Below are positions 1-8,905 of a DNA stretch of 15,481 nucleotides, one piece after another; position 1 is the first letter of the stretch, and each line of letters begins with the position of its first letter. The translations under genes were made by a program, and so were the position numbers. This stretch comes from Paraglomus occultum. Lineage: Eukaryota > Glomeromycota > Glomeromycetes > Paraglomerales > Paraglomeraceae. The stretch is from contig CAJVPJ010000856.1 in the NCBI GenBank assembly GCA_910592205.1, forward strand, positions 1-15,481, written 5' to 3'. The notes beneath the pieces were generated by a model that saw only the letters and a list, made by a program, of their open reading frames with translations, was not told where the DNA came from and did no database searches.

Positions 1-27
1 TATATACTATTGGTAGGTGTAGTTTTT

Positions 28-147
28 CCCGCTCGAAGTGCTGCCACCTCAACGTGGTGAGCGGGTGACAACGTCTAAGGACGGCTAAGAGCAGCACAAG
101 CACGGGTTCGTAAAACGTCGAGTTAATATTTTAAAGTTAACTAGACG
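28..147. repeat. GC-richer block of nested hairpins, possible SINE-like or structured RNA element
   Basis: Seen: CCCGCTC at 28-34 pairs with GAGCGGG at 59-65, and inside that stem CCAC (44-47) pairs with GTGG (54-57). CGTC (72-75) pairs with GACG (80-83) across a four-base loop. A third fold joins CGTC-g-AGTTAA (116-126) to TTAACT-a-GACG (137-147). The block is clearly richer in GC than its surroundings. GGGTTCG at 104-110 is a weak partial match to a tRNA-type B box. Inference: a repeat or small structured RNA, perhaps tRNA-derived, whose left edge may lie outside the window. No tRNA cloverleaf closes, and the strand is unknown. Confidence 0.35.
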
Positions 148-190
148 CGTATTTATCATTTTTGTAGTTGCAATAACGGTGATGTCGAAG

Positions 191-493
191 ACTGGATTTT
201 GACTTTATGGTAAGTATTAACAAATATTATGCATAAGCGGCGAGTATTATACTATTTTACGCCATGCGGCAGTTTACGTTGCCATGCGGGTGAGTATTTC
301 CCCATGCGGCAGTTTCCGTTACCATGAACTGTTATTAATCGGGTTTGTGTAGGTCGGTTCTGGATTAACATGGTGAGCATTAACAATATTATCTCTATAA
401 GCGGCGAGTATTACACTATTTTTACGCCATGCGGCAGTTTACGTTGCCATGGGGTGAGTGTTTCCCATGCGGCAGTTTCCGTTGCCATGAACT
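191..493. repeat. Two copies of a ~140-base module with four copies of a 25-base motif
   Basis: Seen: 191-330 and 360-493 are imperfect direct copies about 164 bases apart, each running from CTGGATT to CCATGAACT. Each holds two copies of a 25-base motif beginning CCATGCGGCAGTTT and ending GTT(g/a)CCATG, at 262-286, 302-326, 427-451 and 465-489. The four differ at only one or two positions. CATG-cg-GCA at the left of each motif can pair with TGC-CATG at its right. No reading frame runs through both modules. It may belong to the same element as the hairpin block just upstream. Confidence 0.75.
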
Positions 494-1930
494 AACTAAT
501 CAATTTTGTAGATAATTATCGGACGTCAGGATTATAGTTAGTTGTATTAGTGTACTTTATCATTTCAACATGTATGCGTATGTGAATCAAATTTATATTC
601 CTGTAAGTGAGTAAATAAATGGTGTCAATTGTATGCAACTTATTCTCCAGAGTTAATTGCTTTATGGTATGCACGTAATGAATCAAATCCACTCTGTTGT
701 ATTACCACTATTAGCATATTGCATAAATATACTCTTCGTTTCTCAGTCCCGAACTATCAAATGGATATCACGCTAGTTAATGTATATTTGTATACACTTC
801 ATAATAGAATCGAGTAACAAGTCTAATCGACTGATTTTTATTCTCGCCTAGTCATAAACGGCAATTTACACACTCCTAATGCCACCAATATAATACAACT
901 ATTACTAGTACATCTCTACAACTAGTACTTTTAGTCCGAGAAATACGGTAATTATTGAGCTAGTAAGCGAAAATTACAGGCCTGTCATACAGAAATGGTC
1001 GACTTTAAGTTGTTATCTCTATCATAATTATTGTTATTATCCTGTTACAAATACCAAAACTCGTGGTACGTCAAGTAATAATTAATATAACATGGGGCAC
1101 AACGACAGTTTTTTTTGTTTTTTTTTGTTTTTTTTTGTTTTTTTTTCCGATATTTAGTTACATAGAACGTAAACGTGGTTAAATTCTCACTTAGAGTACA
1201 ATGATGTATGAAAAATAAAATTATCAGTTTAGAAACACTTTCAAATTTATAGCAATTTTCTAACTAGTAGCTGCCCGTGAGCCCCGTGGCAAATAACGTA
1301 CGAAGTTAAATTTTGCGGTTACTGTAATTGCTATTTCGAAGGTGTAATAGTATTCTGCAAGCTAGGTATAGTTTGATATGCGCCATCGTTACCACAAAAT
1401 TATTATAACAGAAATACATTAACTATAAACTGCAAATATCTTATTACACTGCTCACACACTCGGTCGTGAACCATGCTATTTATTTTACCATTACTATGT
1501 TTGTGTGTGCAAAGTAACACAATTAAACGTTTCGTTAACTTTGTAGCGGTTGTTTAATAATCCAGCAATCGAGAGCTTGATTCATGCTTCCTTAGAAAGC
1601 AGAAATAAAGACTTTAAGACTTGAGTGGATTCCATACGACGATATAGAGTCAACCCAAATTAACAAAGTCTTCTACGCTAGTCGCAAGCAAAAAAGCATT
1701 ATAGTGATAGAGTTGATAAAATGAAGATAATGTTGCTAATACTTGGGAATAGACATCGACATATGTGAGTGAATTTGCTAGAATATATTCACTTCCGACA
1801 CCCGAACACGAGAATATTGACAGGATATTCTAAATGGCTTGAGTGGCGCAACGCACTCGCAAGAGAATTTACCGAATATAACGACAACTATTACATGGGG
1901 CATGGTTAGTTTTACTACTATTACTCTCGA
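494..1930. other. AT-rich stretch without a recognisable gene
   Basis: Read on both strands. The longest open frame (629-817, +) is 62 codons, matches no family I know and has no splice-like signals. Small features only: a direct repeat of ACTAGTAC near 900-930 and the T-rich repeat listed separately. I see no tRNA, rRNA or transposon core here. Confidence 0.6.
1109..1146. repeat. (T9G)n microsatellite
   Basis: An almost unbroken T run interrupted by single G bases at 1117, 1127 and 1137, giving a period of 10. This is simple sequence with no sign of function. Confidence 0.9.
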
Positions 1931-2103
1931 TATGGATTCTGCACTGCATGTGGACTGCTCCTGTGTGGTGCATTTGCGGGCATAGACAATTATCTGATGA
2001 ATGGACTAGCAAAAATAAGCAACTTGATGAGTTTATTAAGAAAATCCAATTACAAACAAACCCACCAAATCATGCGTATTTAGAATGGATTCCATTTTCC
2101 ACT
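1931..2103 (+). pseudogene. N-terminal scrap of a Rhizophagus-type protein kinase
   Basis: Seen: from ATG 1948 the frame reads WCICGHRQLSDEW, then TSKNKQLDEFIKKIQLQ, then LEWIPFS, and matching stops at about 2103. A different frame just upstream (1931-1954) reads YGFCTACG, so one frameshift lies at about 1952-1957. Known from the family: the expanded kinases of R. irregularis begin with paired CxxC motifs, then a W(T)SGN..(I/L)D(E/K)FI..(I/T)QL segment, then LEWIP(F/Y), directly before the glycine-rich loop. Here everything after WIPFS is missing: no glycine-rich loop, catalytic loop or DFG was found downstream. This is a non-functional fragment. It abuts the MULE remnant, so it may be a captured piece or the stump of a gene broken by an insertion. 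Recognition is from memory of the family pattern. Confidence 0.6.
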
Positions 2104-2105
2104 AG

Positions 2106-3401
2106 TTGTGTGATGAGTACCCAGATATTCTTATCACGAATGTTTGGGTCACCATCGGATTTACATATGATGCAAGCGAACGAAATTATTATCTAACTAG
2201 GAAAGTTTTGTTGTGCATAATGCAATATAAACCATGGAAGCGTAAGAAATTAAACCCAGAGTTTTTTCTCACTGACAACAGTTTTGCACAAATAACTGCT
2301 ACGCTTTAATATTATTAAGTTTTGCCTTCGATAAAATCCAGCTTTAGCACTTAGATAGAGCCATTTAGAAAAAGCTTGTAGATGATTTGGTTCCGAAAAC
2401 AAATAACTACAATGCGGAATTGGCCAACGTGGAGACAAATTTGATTGACATATGACATAAACGTCTATCTTTTTATAGTAATAGACAAAAATACTGGCTT
2501 TTGCTCTATCAAATTTGATCCAAAGTGTCCAAAAAATTTTCGTAATGGAATCTTGGAAATAATTGTTTACCGTTTTCATCTCTACCCTTTAATGCCTAAT
2601 GATCAAAATTATTTCTGTCTACAAATGACATTTGCTTCTGTCTCTACAAAATATTGTGTTCAAGATAATCTTAGCAATGTGTGTGGACTTATCCGTGGAC
2701 ATATGATATCATCAAAAGTAGATGGAATTTGTAGGCTAGAGCAGAATTTTCAGAAAAATTTGGTTAGTTTAGAACAATTATGTTAGCCGAGGCTTACAAA
2801 AAAAGATTACTTACCCAGACTTTTCCGACCACGTCTGGATTTAGTCGTATTTATCGACTGCTCTCGAATTATCAATGACGTTATTCCCAACTGATAGCTG
2901 GCCGAAAAAAAACGCCATGGAAAAAAGAACATTGGAACGGATTAATGTAACAACATGAGTGTGCAGCTGCCAATTATCTTTAACAAGCCGCTGACTATGT
3001 ATTGTTCTTTAATTCATATGCTCCTCCAATAGTCTCAAACTCAAATTTTTTTAACAATGTAATTCGTCAAGACGTTTATCTTTTCTTACTGCATTCGAAT
3101 TTACAAGAAAACGATTCGCTTTCAGCAGCTGATCTTGGCTCTATCCCAATACCTATTTTCAATTACCCGCATACGCTGATAACGGAAGTCAAAAAAGTGA
3201 ACAATTTTTCAGTAAAATTAAACAATGTCTTGCCCGGATTGCCAAGAAATTGTCAATGTACAGTATGAGAAAAATTATAGATAAATTCAAAAAGTAAATG
3301 CATTTTGTGGAATACGTAATATAGTAAATGACGTAAAATCATATGGACAGCAAGTGAGTAATCCTAGAACATGGAGCAATCATAATGAAATTACGCTTTA
3401 G
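2106..3401 (+). pseudogene. Decayed Mutator-like element (MULE) transposase
   Basis: Known role: MULE transposases are DDE enzymes that cut and paste DNA, with a C-terminal SWIM zinc finger. Seen, in order: PEFFLTDNSFAQI at 2256-2294, matching the conserved TDxxFAxI block around a catalytic Asp; KIQL-stop-HLDRAI-stop-KKLVDD at 2333-2380, matching the QLC(L/W)WHxxRAI block with its Cys-Trp lost; CPKNFRNGILEI then FHLYPLMPND in the 2445-2786 frame; KYCVQDNLSNV; an in-frame TAG at 2784; DYLPRLFRPRLDLV at 2805-2846; QLIAGRKKTPWKKE from 2888 in another frame; a SWIM-position segment (2960-3080) with one Cys left and an internal TAA, ending FFNNVIRQD; and NPRTWSNHN near the end (3360-3386), stop at 3399. 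At least three frame changes and five internal stops are needed to follow it. The usual E(S/T)HW block is absent. Certainly dead. No terminal inverted repeats were found. Confidence 0.75.
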
Positions 3402-3470
3402 TTAGAATAATCGTTTGTTGTTATTACAGTAACTGTTTTGTAATTTTTTTCACATGCAAAACGTTAATAC

Positions 3471-3628
3471 AGTCAACTGCCGATAATTCGATCGGAGTAT
3501 ATCAGTCGAATTAACATAACAGGTCGAATTAACGGCAGACGTACTTAAAGAATACAATAATAAAAAAAACTCGGGTTTTGCTCAAGCGATTGAACTATCG
3601 TGTGCGGTCGAATTATCGGCAATTGACT
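3471..3628. mobile_element. Short non-autonomous DNA transposon (pogo/Tigger-like MITE)
   Basis: Seen: the 21 bases at 3471-3491, starting AGTCAACTGCCG and ending ATTCGA, are the reverse complement of 3608-3628 with one mismatch, and weaker pairing continues inward. Inside the left end the short motif GTCGAATTAAC occurs twice, at about 3504 and 3523. The 5' flank reads TA-C before AGTCAA, which fits the CAGT-type end and TA target site of pogo/Tigger elements. The right end reads TTGACTAC rather than TTGACTG-TA, so the target duplication is not clean. There is no coding capacity, so it would need a transposase in trans. It sits 70 bases past the dead MULE but has unrelated ends. Confidence 0.75.
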
Positions 3629-3629
3629 A

Positions 3630-4244
3630 CTATACTACTACTATATTACTATTGGGCGTAACAGTAACACCTTATTTAGAAATTATCTGCTCAATGAAGC
3701 TAGTCGAATCGCACATATTATATAAATCTTCAAGTCGCTCATTGGTTAATCGAGAAATTTGCTAAGTCGTTAGTAGTTCACATTTTATTCCCATATCCAA
3801 CCCAAATTCGGAAAGGAAATGAAGAGGATTATTTCCAATCATTGAAACATTACTAGCATGAGAACATTATTGCATCATTAATCATGGAATGACGCAAAAC
3901 AATACAGTTTTTTAAAATTCAATCCCTGTTGAGAGTGCGTAATATAAATCCCATCATGGTCTGGTCCGGAGATTCAACCTATTCATTGTCACTCTTTTTT
4001 TTCTACATAATTTAAAACAGTATTATTATTCAGCGAATCGCTGAAATTTACTCGTGAACGCATCGCTTAATCACACTCTGACATTAAGTATCTGACTTTC
4101 GTCATCAAATTGCTACAGCTTGATGCGGGGAAACCCAACGATGGAAGACTGCAACAATTGTTGCTTTAGAGTTAGCCATTTTTATCTGCTGACCAAGAAA
4201 TGTTACACGGGTACAAAAAGATTATAATTAGGCTTAATTGCACA
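3630..4244. other. Upstream region of the BTB-BACK-TLDc gene
   Basis: No gene seen. TATAAAT occurs at 3721-3727 and an ATTATAATTA stretch at about 4221-4230. Either could serve transcription, but neither is demonstrated. CAGCGA-a-TCGCTG (4031-4043) is a perfect short palindrome. The sequence here is not obviously alike to that upstream of the paralogue at 15072 until the last ~50 bases before the start codon. Confidence 0.4.
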
Positions 4245-4268
4245 ATGAAAGACATTATTATGACTTGA
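4245..4268 (+). promoter_or_regulatory. Possible short upstream ORF (7 codons)
   Basis: ATG at 4245 opens a seven-codon frame ending in TGA at 4266-4268, 24 bases before the chosen start of the BTB gene. It matters only if the transcript begins upstream of it, which cannot be seen here. Confidence 0.25.
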
Positions 4269-4292
4269 GCGTCTATGAAACTCTGTAATAAA

Positions 4293-5817
4293 ATGGAAAA
4301 GTTTATTGATTTATCTTCAAGTCTTTCAACTGATTATGAGAAACTGTATGAAAGTGGTCGATATACAGATATTTCAATCCGTGTTGGAAAGGGGCCAAAT
4401 AGCAAAATCTTTTTTGCTCATACAATAGTATTACTTACAAGATGTAGATTCATTGAAAATAACTTAACCGAAAATACAGAGGAGCCTGACATGACTCAAA
4501 AAGCTGTTGTAACTTTTGAAGATATGTCTCCTGACGTTTTCGAACTATTGCTCAGGTAAAGTTCATTAACAACAAAGATATTAATATGTGCAAGTTGAAT
4601 GATATTTAGAGACTCATTTGTTATTGTGTCTGATGATTGATTGCAGGTATATATACACAGGGCGAATGTCCTATGAATTATGCGAGAATATAGGTTGGTC
4701 CAGGCTTTTGGATGGAGCTAGCAAGTTTGAACTCGTTGATCTCCTTACTGTACTTGAAACTTATTTGATTGACAAGCAAATTGAATGGATTCAGCAGAAT
4801 ATTGTTACAGTTCACAACCTTGCTGCATCCACAATCTCTTTGAACAAACTTCTGACCTACTATAATCGAATTTTGGTTTCTCAGCCAGATACTATTTTTA
4901 AATCAAATGATTTTACAGCCTTATCAAAGAAAGCTTTGATCACTCTGATTAGAAATGATGAGCTACGAATGAAAGAAGATGATATTTGGATGTCAGTCAT
5001 ACAATGGGCCATGAAGCAAGCACCTGAAATAAAAGTAGGAATTGATCCTGATAAGTGGTCATCTAATGACACAAACACGCTTAAAGATATTATTGCAGAT
5101 TGTATTCCTCACATAAGGTTTTTCAGAATCTCCCCAAGGAAAGTTATTCTTTATAAGAAGTTATTACCAAAGAAGCTACGTCATGATTTACTAAATTATT
5201 ATGCTGACAAAGATTATGAACCAAAGACTCCATTGCTACCACCAAGAGCAGGACAAGAATCTGATATCGATTCAGTCATAATTAACAACAAGCATGCAGA
5301 TTGGGTCTCATCAAACATTGTAGAATCAACAAGGCGACTGCAAGAGACTCAAAAAATATCGATGAAGAAAAATTATGAGTATAAATTTACTCTACTTTAT
5401 AGACGAAGCAGGGATGGTGATACAATCACAAAATTTAAGGAATTGTGTATTGGCAAGGGACCCACAATCGTTATTGGAAAAGTATCAGGCACCGAAGAGA
5501 TACTTGGTGGATATAACCCGGTTGCATGGGATAACAAAAGCAAAGGATACGTTTCAACTAATGAAAGTTTTATATTTGCGATGGATCAAAACATGTATAA
5601 AAGCGTAGTGAGTTTTGTTGTTGATAGTTCACGCGCAATTTTTGATTATTGGTTTAGTTTTCCAGCCTTCGGGAGTGGGTTTGATTTATGTTTTGGTAAC
5701 GGAGAACATTATGGTAAACCTTATGCGTCACAAAAAGCTTATCAGTTTCCAATAAGACCTTCATCAGACCGGTTTGAATGGACTGACTGGGAGGTATTTT
5801 TAGTTTCAAAATTTTGA
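4293..5817 (+). CDS. BTB-BACK-TLDc domain protein (two exons)
   Basis: Exons 4293-4555 and 4647-5817 encode 477 residues. Domains: BTB/POZ about 15-118 (YEKLYESGRYTDISI, KIFFAHTIVL, then across the intron LLR-YIYTGR); BACK-like helices about 125-235 (including DDIWMSVIQWAMKQ); TLDc about 297-477 (FTLLYRRSRDGD, GGYNPVAWD, FIFAMD, FGSGFDLCFGN, and the final WEVFLVSKF). Known: BTB domains dimerise and many recruit Cullin-3; TLDc domains are linked to oxidative-stress resistance and V-ATPase binding in other eukaryotes. For this fungal family the substrate and role are unknown. Start: ATG 4293 is preferred over the in-frame ATG at 4275 because the paralogue at 15072 starts at the matching place; the longer form would be 483 residues. 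No internal stops, so it looks functional. A paralogue lies 10.8 kb downstream on the same strand. Confidence 0.92.
4556..4646 (+). other. Intron of the BTB-BACK-TLDc gene (91 bases)
   Basis: Donor GTAAAG at 4556 and acceptor TTGCAG ending at 4646. CTGAT at 4630-4634 is a likely branch site. It splits an Arg codon (AG|G, phase 2). Without removal the first exon hits TAA at 4557. The paralogue has an intron at the identical codon position and phase. Confidence 0.9.
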
Positions 5818-6682
5818 TCCAAGTTTAATCTGCTTTATTTCTATTAATTTATCTCACAGCTGAGGATAGCTCTATTGCATCAATTGAATGAATCTAAAAG
5901 TGTATATATATAGTAGCGAACTTGGTATTAATATTGATATTACAGTATTACTAGTGTATAACCCGTCACTTCGTTGACAGTGTGGTTATTTTATATTTTA
6001 CATTAATACTTTTATTTCGCTAACGTATCCATAAAGAAATAATGAACATTTGATGGTCATCTATTGGATAATTTTGTAACACGAATATGCAATGTCCGTC
6101 CACCTTGCAGCATCCATATAGATGATTAATCACATGACCAGATTAGATAATTTGCGAAGAACTATGATAACAAATGATATTAACATTTAATATCGAGAAA
6201 CTTACCAAAGAAGTAGGCAACAATACTCTGCCTATGGGTAATCTTAAACAAATGTACACCTTTGAATTATGCGCATCTAAAAGTACAACCTTATAATAAA
6301 AAAATAAACGTTTTTTTGATTTATCTTCAGAACAATGTTATAATAAGTTTACAGTATCTGAAAAGTTTTCCCCATCGTTTCGTATTCGTAATAATTTGTT
6401 GTCGCGTACCCGTTTGTCTAAGTTGTTAATTGTTTACCGTTTGGTTTTCACCATTATTAAAATATTTTAACCTGTTCTCTCATGCGTCGTCTTGCCGCTC
6501 GCTCCGCTCTTCTCTACGTTTCGATGCAGACAAATGTGTCGGCTAAGAGAAATGCACAAAAGCACATAAATTGTATCATTACATACAATTTAAAGTAAGG
6601 ACAGTAGACGAGACTTTTGTGTATTGTATTTATTTGTTTATTTATTGTTTATTTGTTGAACAAACATAACGCAGGTACAAAA
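5818..6682. other. Gene-free interval after the BTB-BACK-TLDc gene
   Basis: Nothing coding recognised on either strand. It begins with the 3' flank of the BTB gene, which has no clear AATAAA signal close to the stop, then the inverted-repeat cluster listed separately. A somewhat GC-richer patch at 6480-6520 and a TTTATTTG-type simple repeat at about 6625-6657 precede the putative small gene at 6683. Confidence 0.5.
5958..6194. repeat. Cluster of three inverted repeats
   Basis: Seen: ATAACC (5958-5963) with GGTTAT (5984-5989), enclosing GTCA (5965-5968) with TGAC (5975-5978); TCATCTATTGGAT (6057-6069) with ATCCATATAGATGA (6112-6125), one base unpaired; and a perfect GATATTAA-cat-TTAATATC (6176-6194). 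Such clustering suggests a foldback or terminal part of a non-autonomous element, but I cannot define outer ends or a target duplication. Confidence 0.5.
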
Positions 6683-6974
6683 ATGGACGCGGGTATTACA
6701 GACAAAGAGAAAATTAGTAAGCAATATACAAATAAACTCTAGAAACCAAGACTTGTACTAATTTTTTTTTTGTTTTTTTTTTAATGTAGAAAAGGTAATG
6801 ACGCGATTGAATATACACGTAGTTTTCTTTGTTTTAAAAAATAATAAAGCTAAATATGACGCCGTAAATACTTTTTTTTTTACAAATGGAGATTTGCGTT
6901 TTTTTATTCAGCATCTTAGTCAAATGTCGTTTGAATGGGGACGACATACAAGTAAGTTTTTTTTACTTTTTTAG
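6683..6974 (+). CDS. Possible small spliced gene, product unknown
   Basis: ATG 6683 opens a short frame (MDAGITDKEKI) that meets TAG at 6740 unless an intron is removed. Donor GTAAGC at 6717, a near-consensus branch site TACTAAT at 6756-6762, a long T tract and acceptor TGTAG ending at 6789 define a 73-base intron. Splicing joins 6683-6716 to 6790 onward and gives an open frame (TRLNIHVVFFVLKNN, then FIQHLSQMSFEWGRH) to TAG at 6972-6974, 72 residues in all. GTAAGT at 6952 could be a second donor, in which case the gene continues downstream, for example to an acceptor near 7030. No domain, signal peptide or membrane segment is recognised. An in-frame TAG lies upstream at 6605 with no earlier ATG. 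It could still be chance in AT-rich sequence. Confidence 0.35.
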
Positions 6975-7613
6975 ATATAAGCATAAAATTGTTGAATGAA
7001 AATAAATTAGCATTTGCTTTAAATTGAAGACAGCAATGCATTCTAAGTTGAACTTAGCAACATAAACAGCAATTAATGTCATGTCAAATAAATATAGACA
7101 TATGATAATATAGTCAAACTTTGCGTCAAAATTTAGTATTGTAACATACTAATACCTTCAATTTCTACTTTTTACTTTCCAAACATAAATTAATATAAGA
7201 ATATTTAGCAAGGTTTGATTAAACAGAACAATGTGAAAAAAAACGTCTAGTCTGTTGCATATGACGGCTAACATGGAGAAAGCTCATCAAAATAGTACAT
7301 CTGAAAAGCCTTTACTAATACAGTAATACAGTTAATTATTATTCCGCATTGAAATAGTGATAGTAGTTTATTATGATATAAAATAAGATAACAAATTGTA
7401 TTCTTCAAAATCGATATAAATCTCATAGTATCTGTGATAAGTATAATAACAGAAGAGGGACACAGAACATTCTGGAAAGTATGTAAATTCAAATTTTGTC
7501 AATATCAATTGTAAGTGTAAATTTCTATTTTCGTTTGCTGACTTTTACTTTGTTGACTTTTACTTTGAACAATTTATTATTCAATTTTTTTTTTCTCTCT
7601 CAGTGCTTTATTA
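6975..7613. other. AT-rich interval without a recognised gene
   Basis: Apart from a possible extra exon of the small gene upstream, nothing is recognised. TGACTTTTACTTTG occurs twice in tandem at 7539-7567 (period 15), just beyond the 3' end of the minus-strand Sel1 gene. The minus-strand frame at 7268-7492 has no coding character that I can support. Confidence 0.5.
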
Positions 7614-8905
7614 TTAAATAAAAGTGATATTGTAAATATATGTCTGAGCTCTGCTATATCCTTGATCACATGCTTTTTCATAGAACTCAATTGCTTTCTG
7701 ATCATCTTGTTCCACACCAATTCCATACTGATAGTAATAACCAAGAAGAAAATGAGTGATAACATTCCATTTCTTTATAAATTTCAAATGCTTTTTGCTG
7801 ATCTTTTTCTACCCCAGTTCCATTGTATAACACTTGCCAAGACTCATTTGTGCATCAGCATCTCCTTGCTTGGCTGCTTCTTGAAACAACTCAAATGCCT
7901 TCTGTTCATTCTTTTCTATTCCAGTTCCATTTGCATAACACACACCAAGATTGTTTTGTGCTTGAACATCTCCTTGTTCAACAGCTTTTTGATACCATTC
8001 AACTGCCTTTTGTTCATCTTTTTCCACTCCAGTTCCATTTTCATAACACAAACCAAGATTGTTTTGTGCTTGAGCATCTCCTTGTTCAACAGCTTTTTGA
8101 TACCATTCAACTGCCTTTGTTCATCTTTTTCCACTCCAGTTCCATTTTCATAACACAACCAAGATTGTTTGTGCTTGAGCATCTCCTTGTTCAACAGCTT
8201 TTTGATACCATTCAACTGCCTTTTGTTCAGCTTTTTGCACTCCAGTTCCATTTTCATAACACAAACCAAGATTGTATTGTGCATCAGTGTCTCCTTGATC
8301 AGCTGCCTTTTGTTCATCTTTTTCCACTCCAGTTCCATTTGCATAACACAAACCAAGATTGCATTGTGTATCAGCATCTCCTTGATCAGCTGCCTTTTGA
8401 TACCATTCAACTGCATTCTTTTCATCTTTTTCCACTCCAGTTTCATTTGCATAACACAAACCAAGATTGCATTGTGCATTAGCATCCTTGTTCTGCTGCT
8501 TTGTAATACCATTCAACTGCTTTGTGTTCATCCTTTTCTACTCCAATTCCGGTTTCATAACACAGACCAAGGCTAGATTGTGCAGGAGCATCTCCTTGTT
8601 CAGCTGCTTTTTGATACAAATCAATTACTTTGTGTTCATCTTTTGCTACCCCAGTTTCAGTGCAATAACAATGACCAAGACTAACTTGTGCAGCAGCATA
8701 TTTTTTCTCAGCTGCTTTTTGATATAATTCTATTGCCTTTTGTTCATCTTTGTCGACTCCAATTCCGTATTGATAATGATGACCAAGATTATACTGTGCA
8801 GTAAGCACTTCCCTGCTTAACTGTTTTTTTATACAATTCAATTGCCTCTTGATCATCTTTATCTACTTCAATTCCACAATGACTGAGACTAGCTTTTAAA
8901 GCCAT
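7614..8905 (-). pseudogene. Sel1-repeat (TPR-like) protein gene with multiple frameshifts
   Basis: Reading right to left, about 12 Sel1 repeats of 36 residues (108 bases) follow one another, with the consensus AQ.NLGLCYENGTGVEKDE then QKAVEWYQKA.EQGDA. Sel1 repeats are paired helices forming solenoid adaptor surfaces. ATG at 8905-8903 follows an in-frame TAA and starts the array almost at once (MALKASLSHC); TAA at 7614-7616 ends it. Breaks: a frame change at ~8801-8808; a 2-base deletion at ~8485 giving a stop at 8479; three single-base losses at ~8169, ~8155 and ~8112, the first two giving a stop at 8148; one lost base at ~7825 giving a stop at 7809; and a short deletion at ~7765. One repeat also lacks 24 bases in frame (~8305-8325). 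In relatives such arrays often follow a kinase domain; none is recognised upstream here. It could instead be a live gene damaged by homopolymer errors, but that would not explain all breaks. Confidence 0.85.

Noticed and set aside
101-117. tRNA gene suggested by a GGTTCG motif
   Set aside because: The B box is imperfect, no acceptor stem or anticodon arm can be closed, and the local hairpins do not form a cloverleaf.
2250-2579. A 109-codon minus-strand frame
   Set aside because: It lies antisense to recognisable MULE transposase blocks and matches no family.
4881-5608. Antisense (4881-5078) and shifted (5375-5608) frames inside the BTB-BACK-TLDc gene
   Set aside because: Shadows of the well-supported coding exon.
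7662-8727. Several long plus-strand frames rich in Phe, Leu and Ser across the Sel1 region
   Set aside because: They are the complement of a 108-base repeat encoding Sel1 units on the minus strand, and open frames recur there because the repeat length is a multiple of three.
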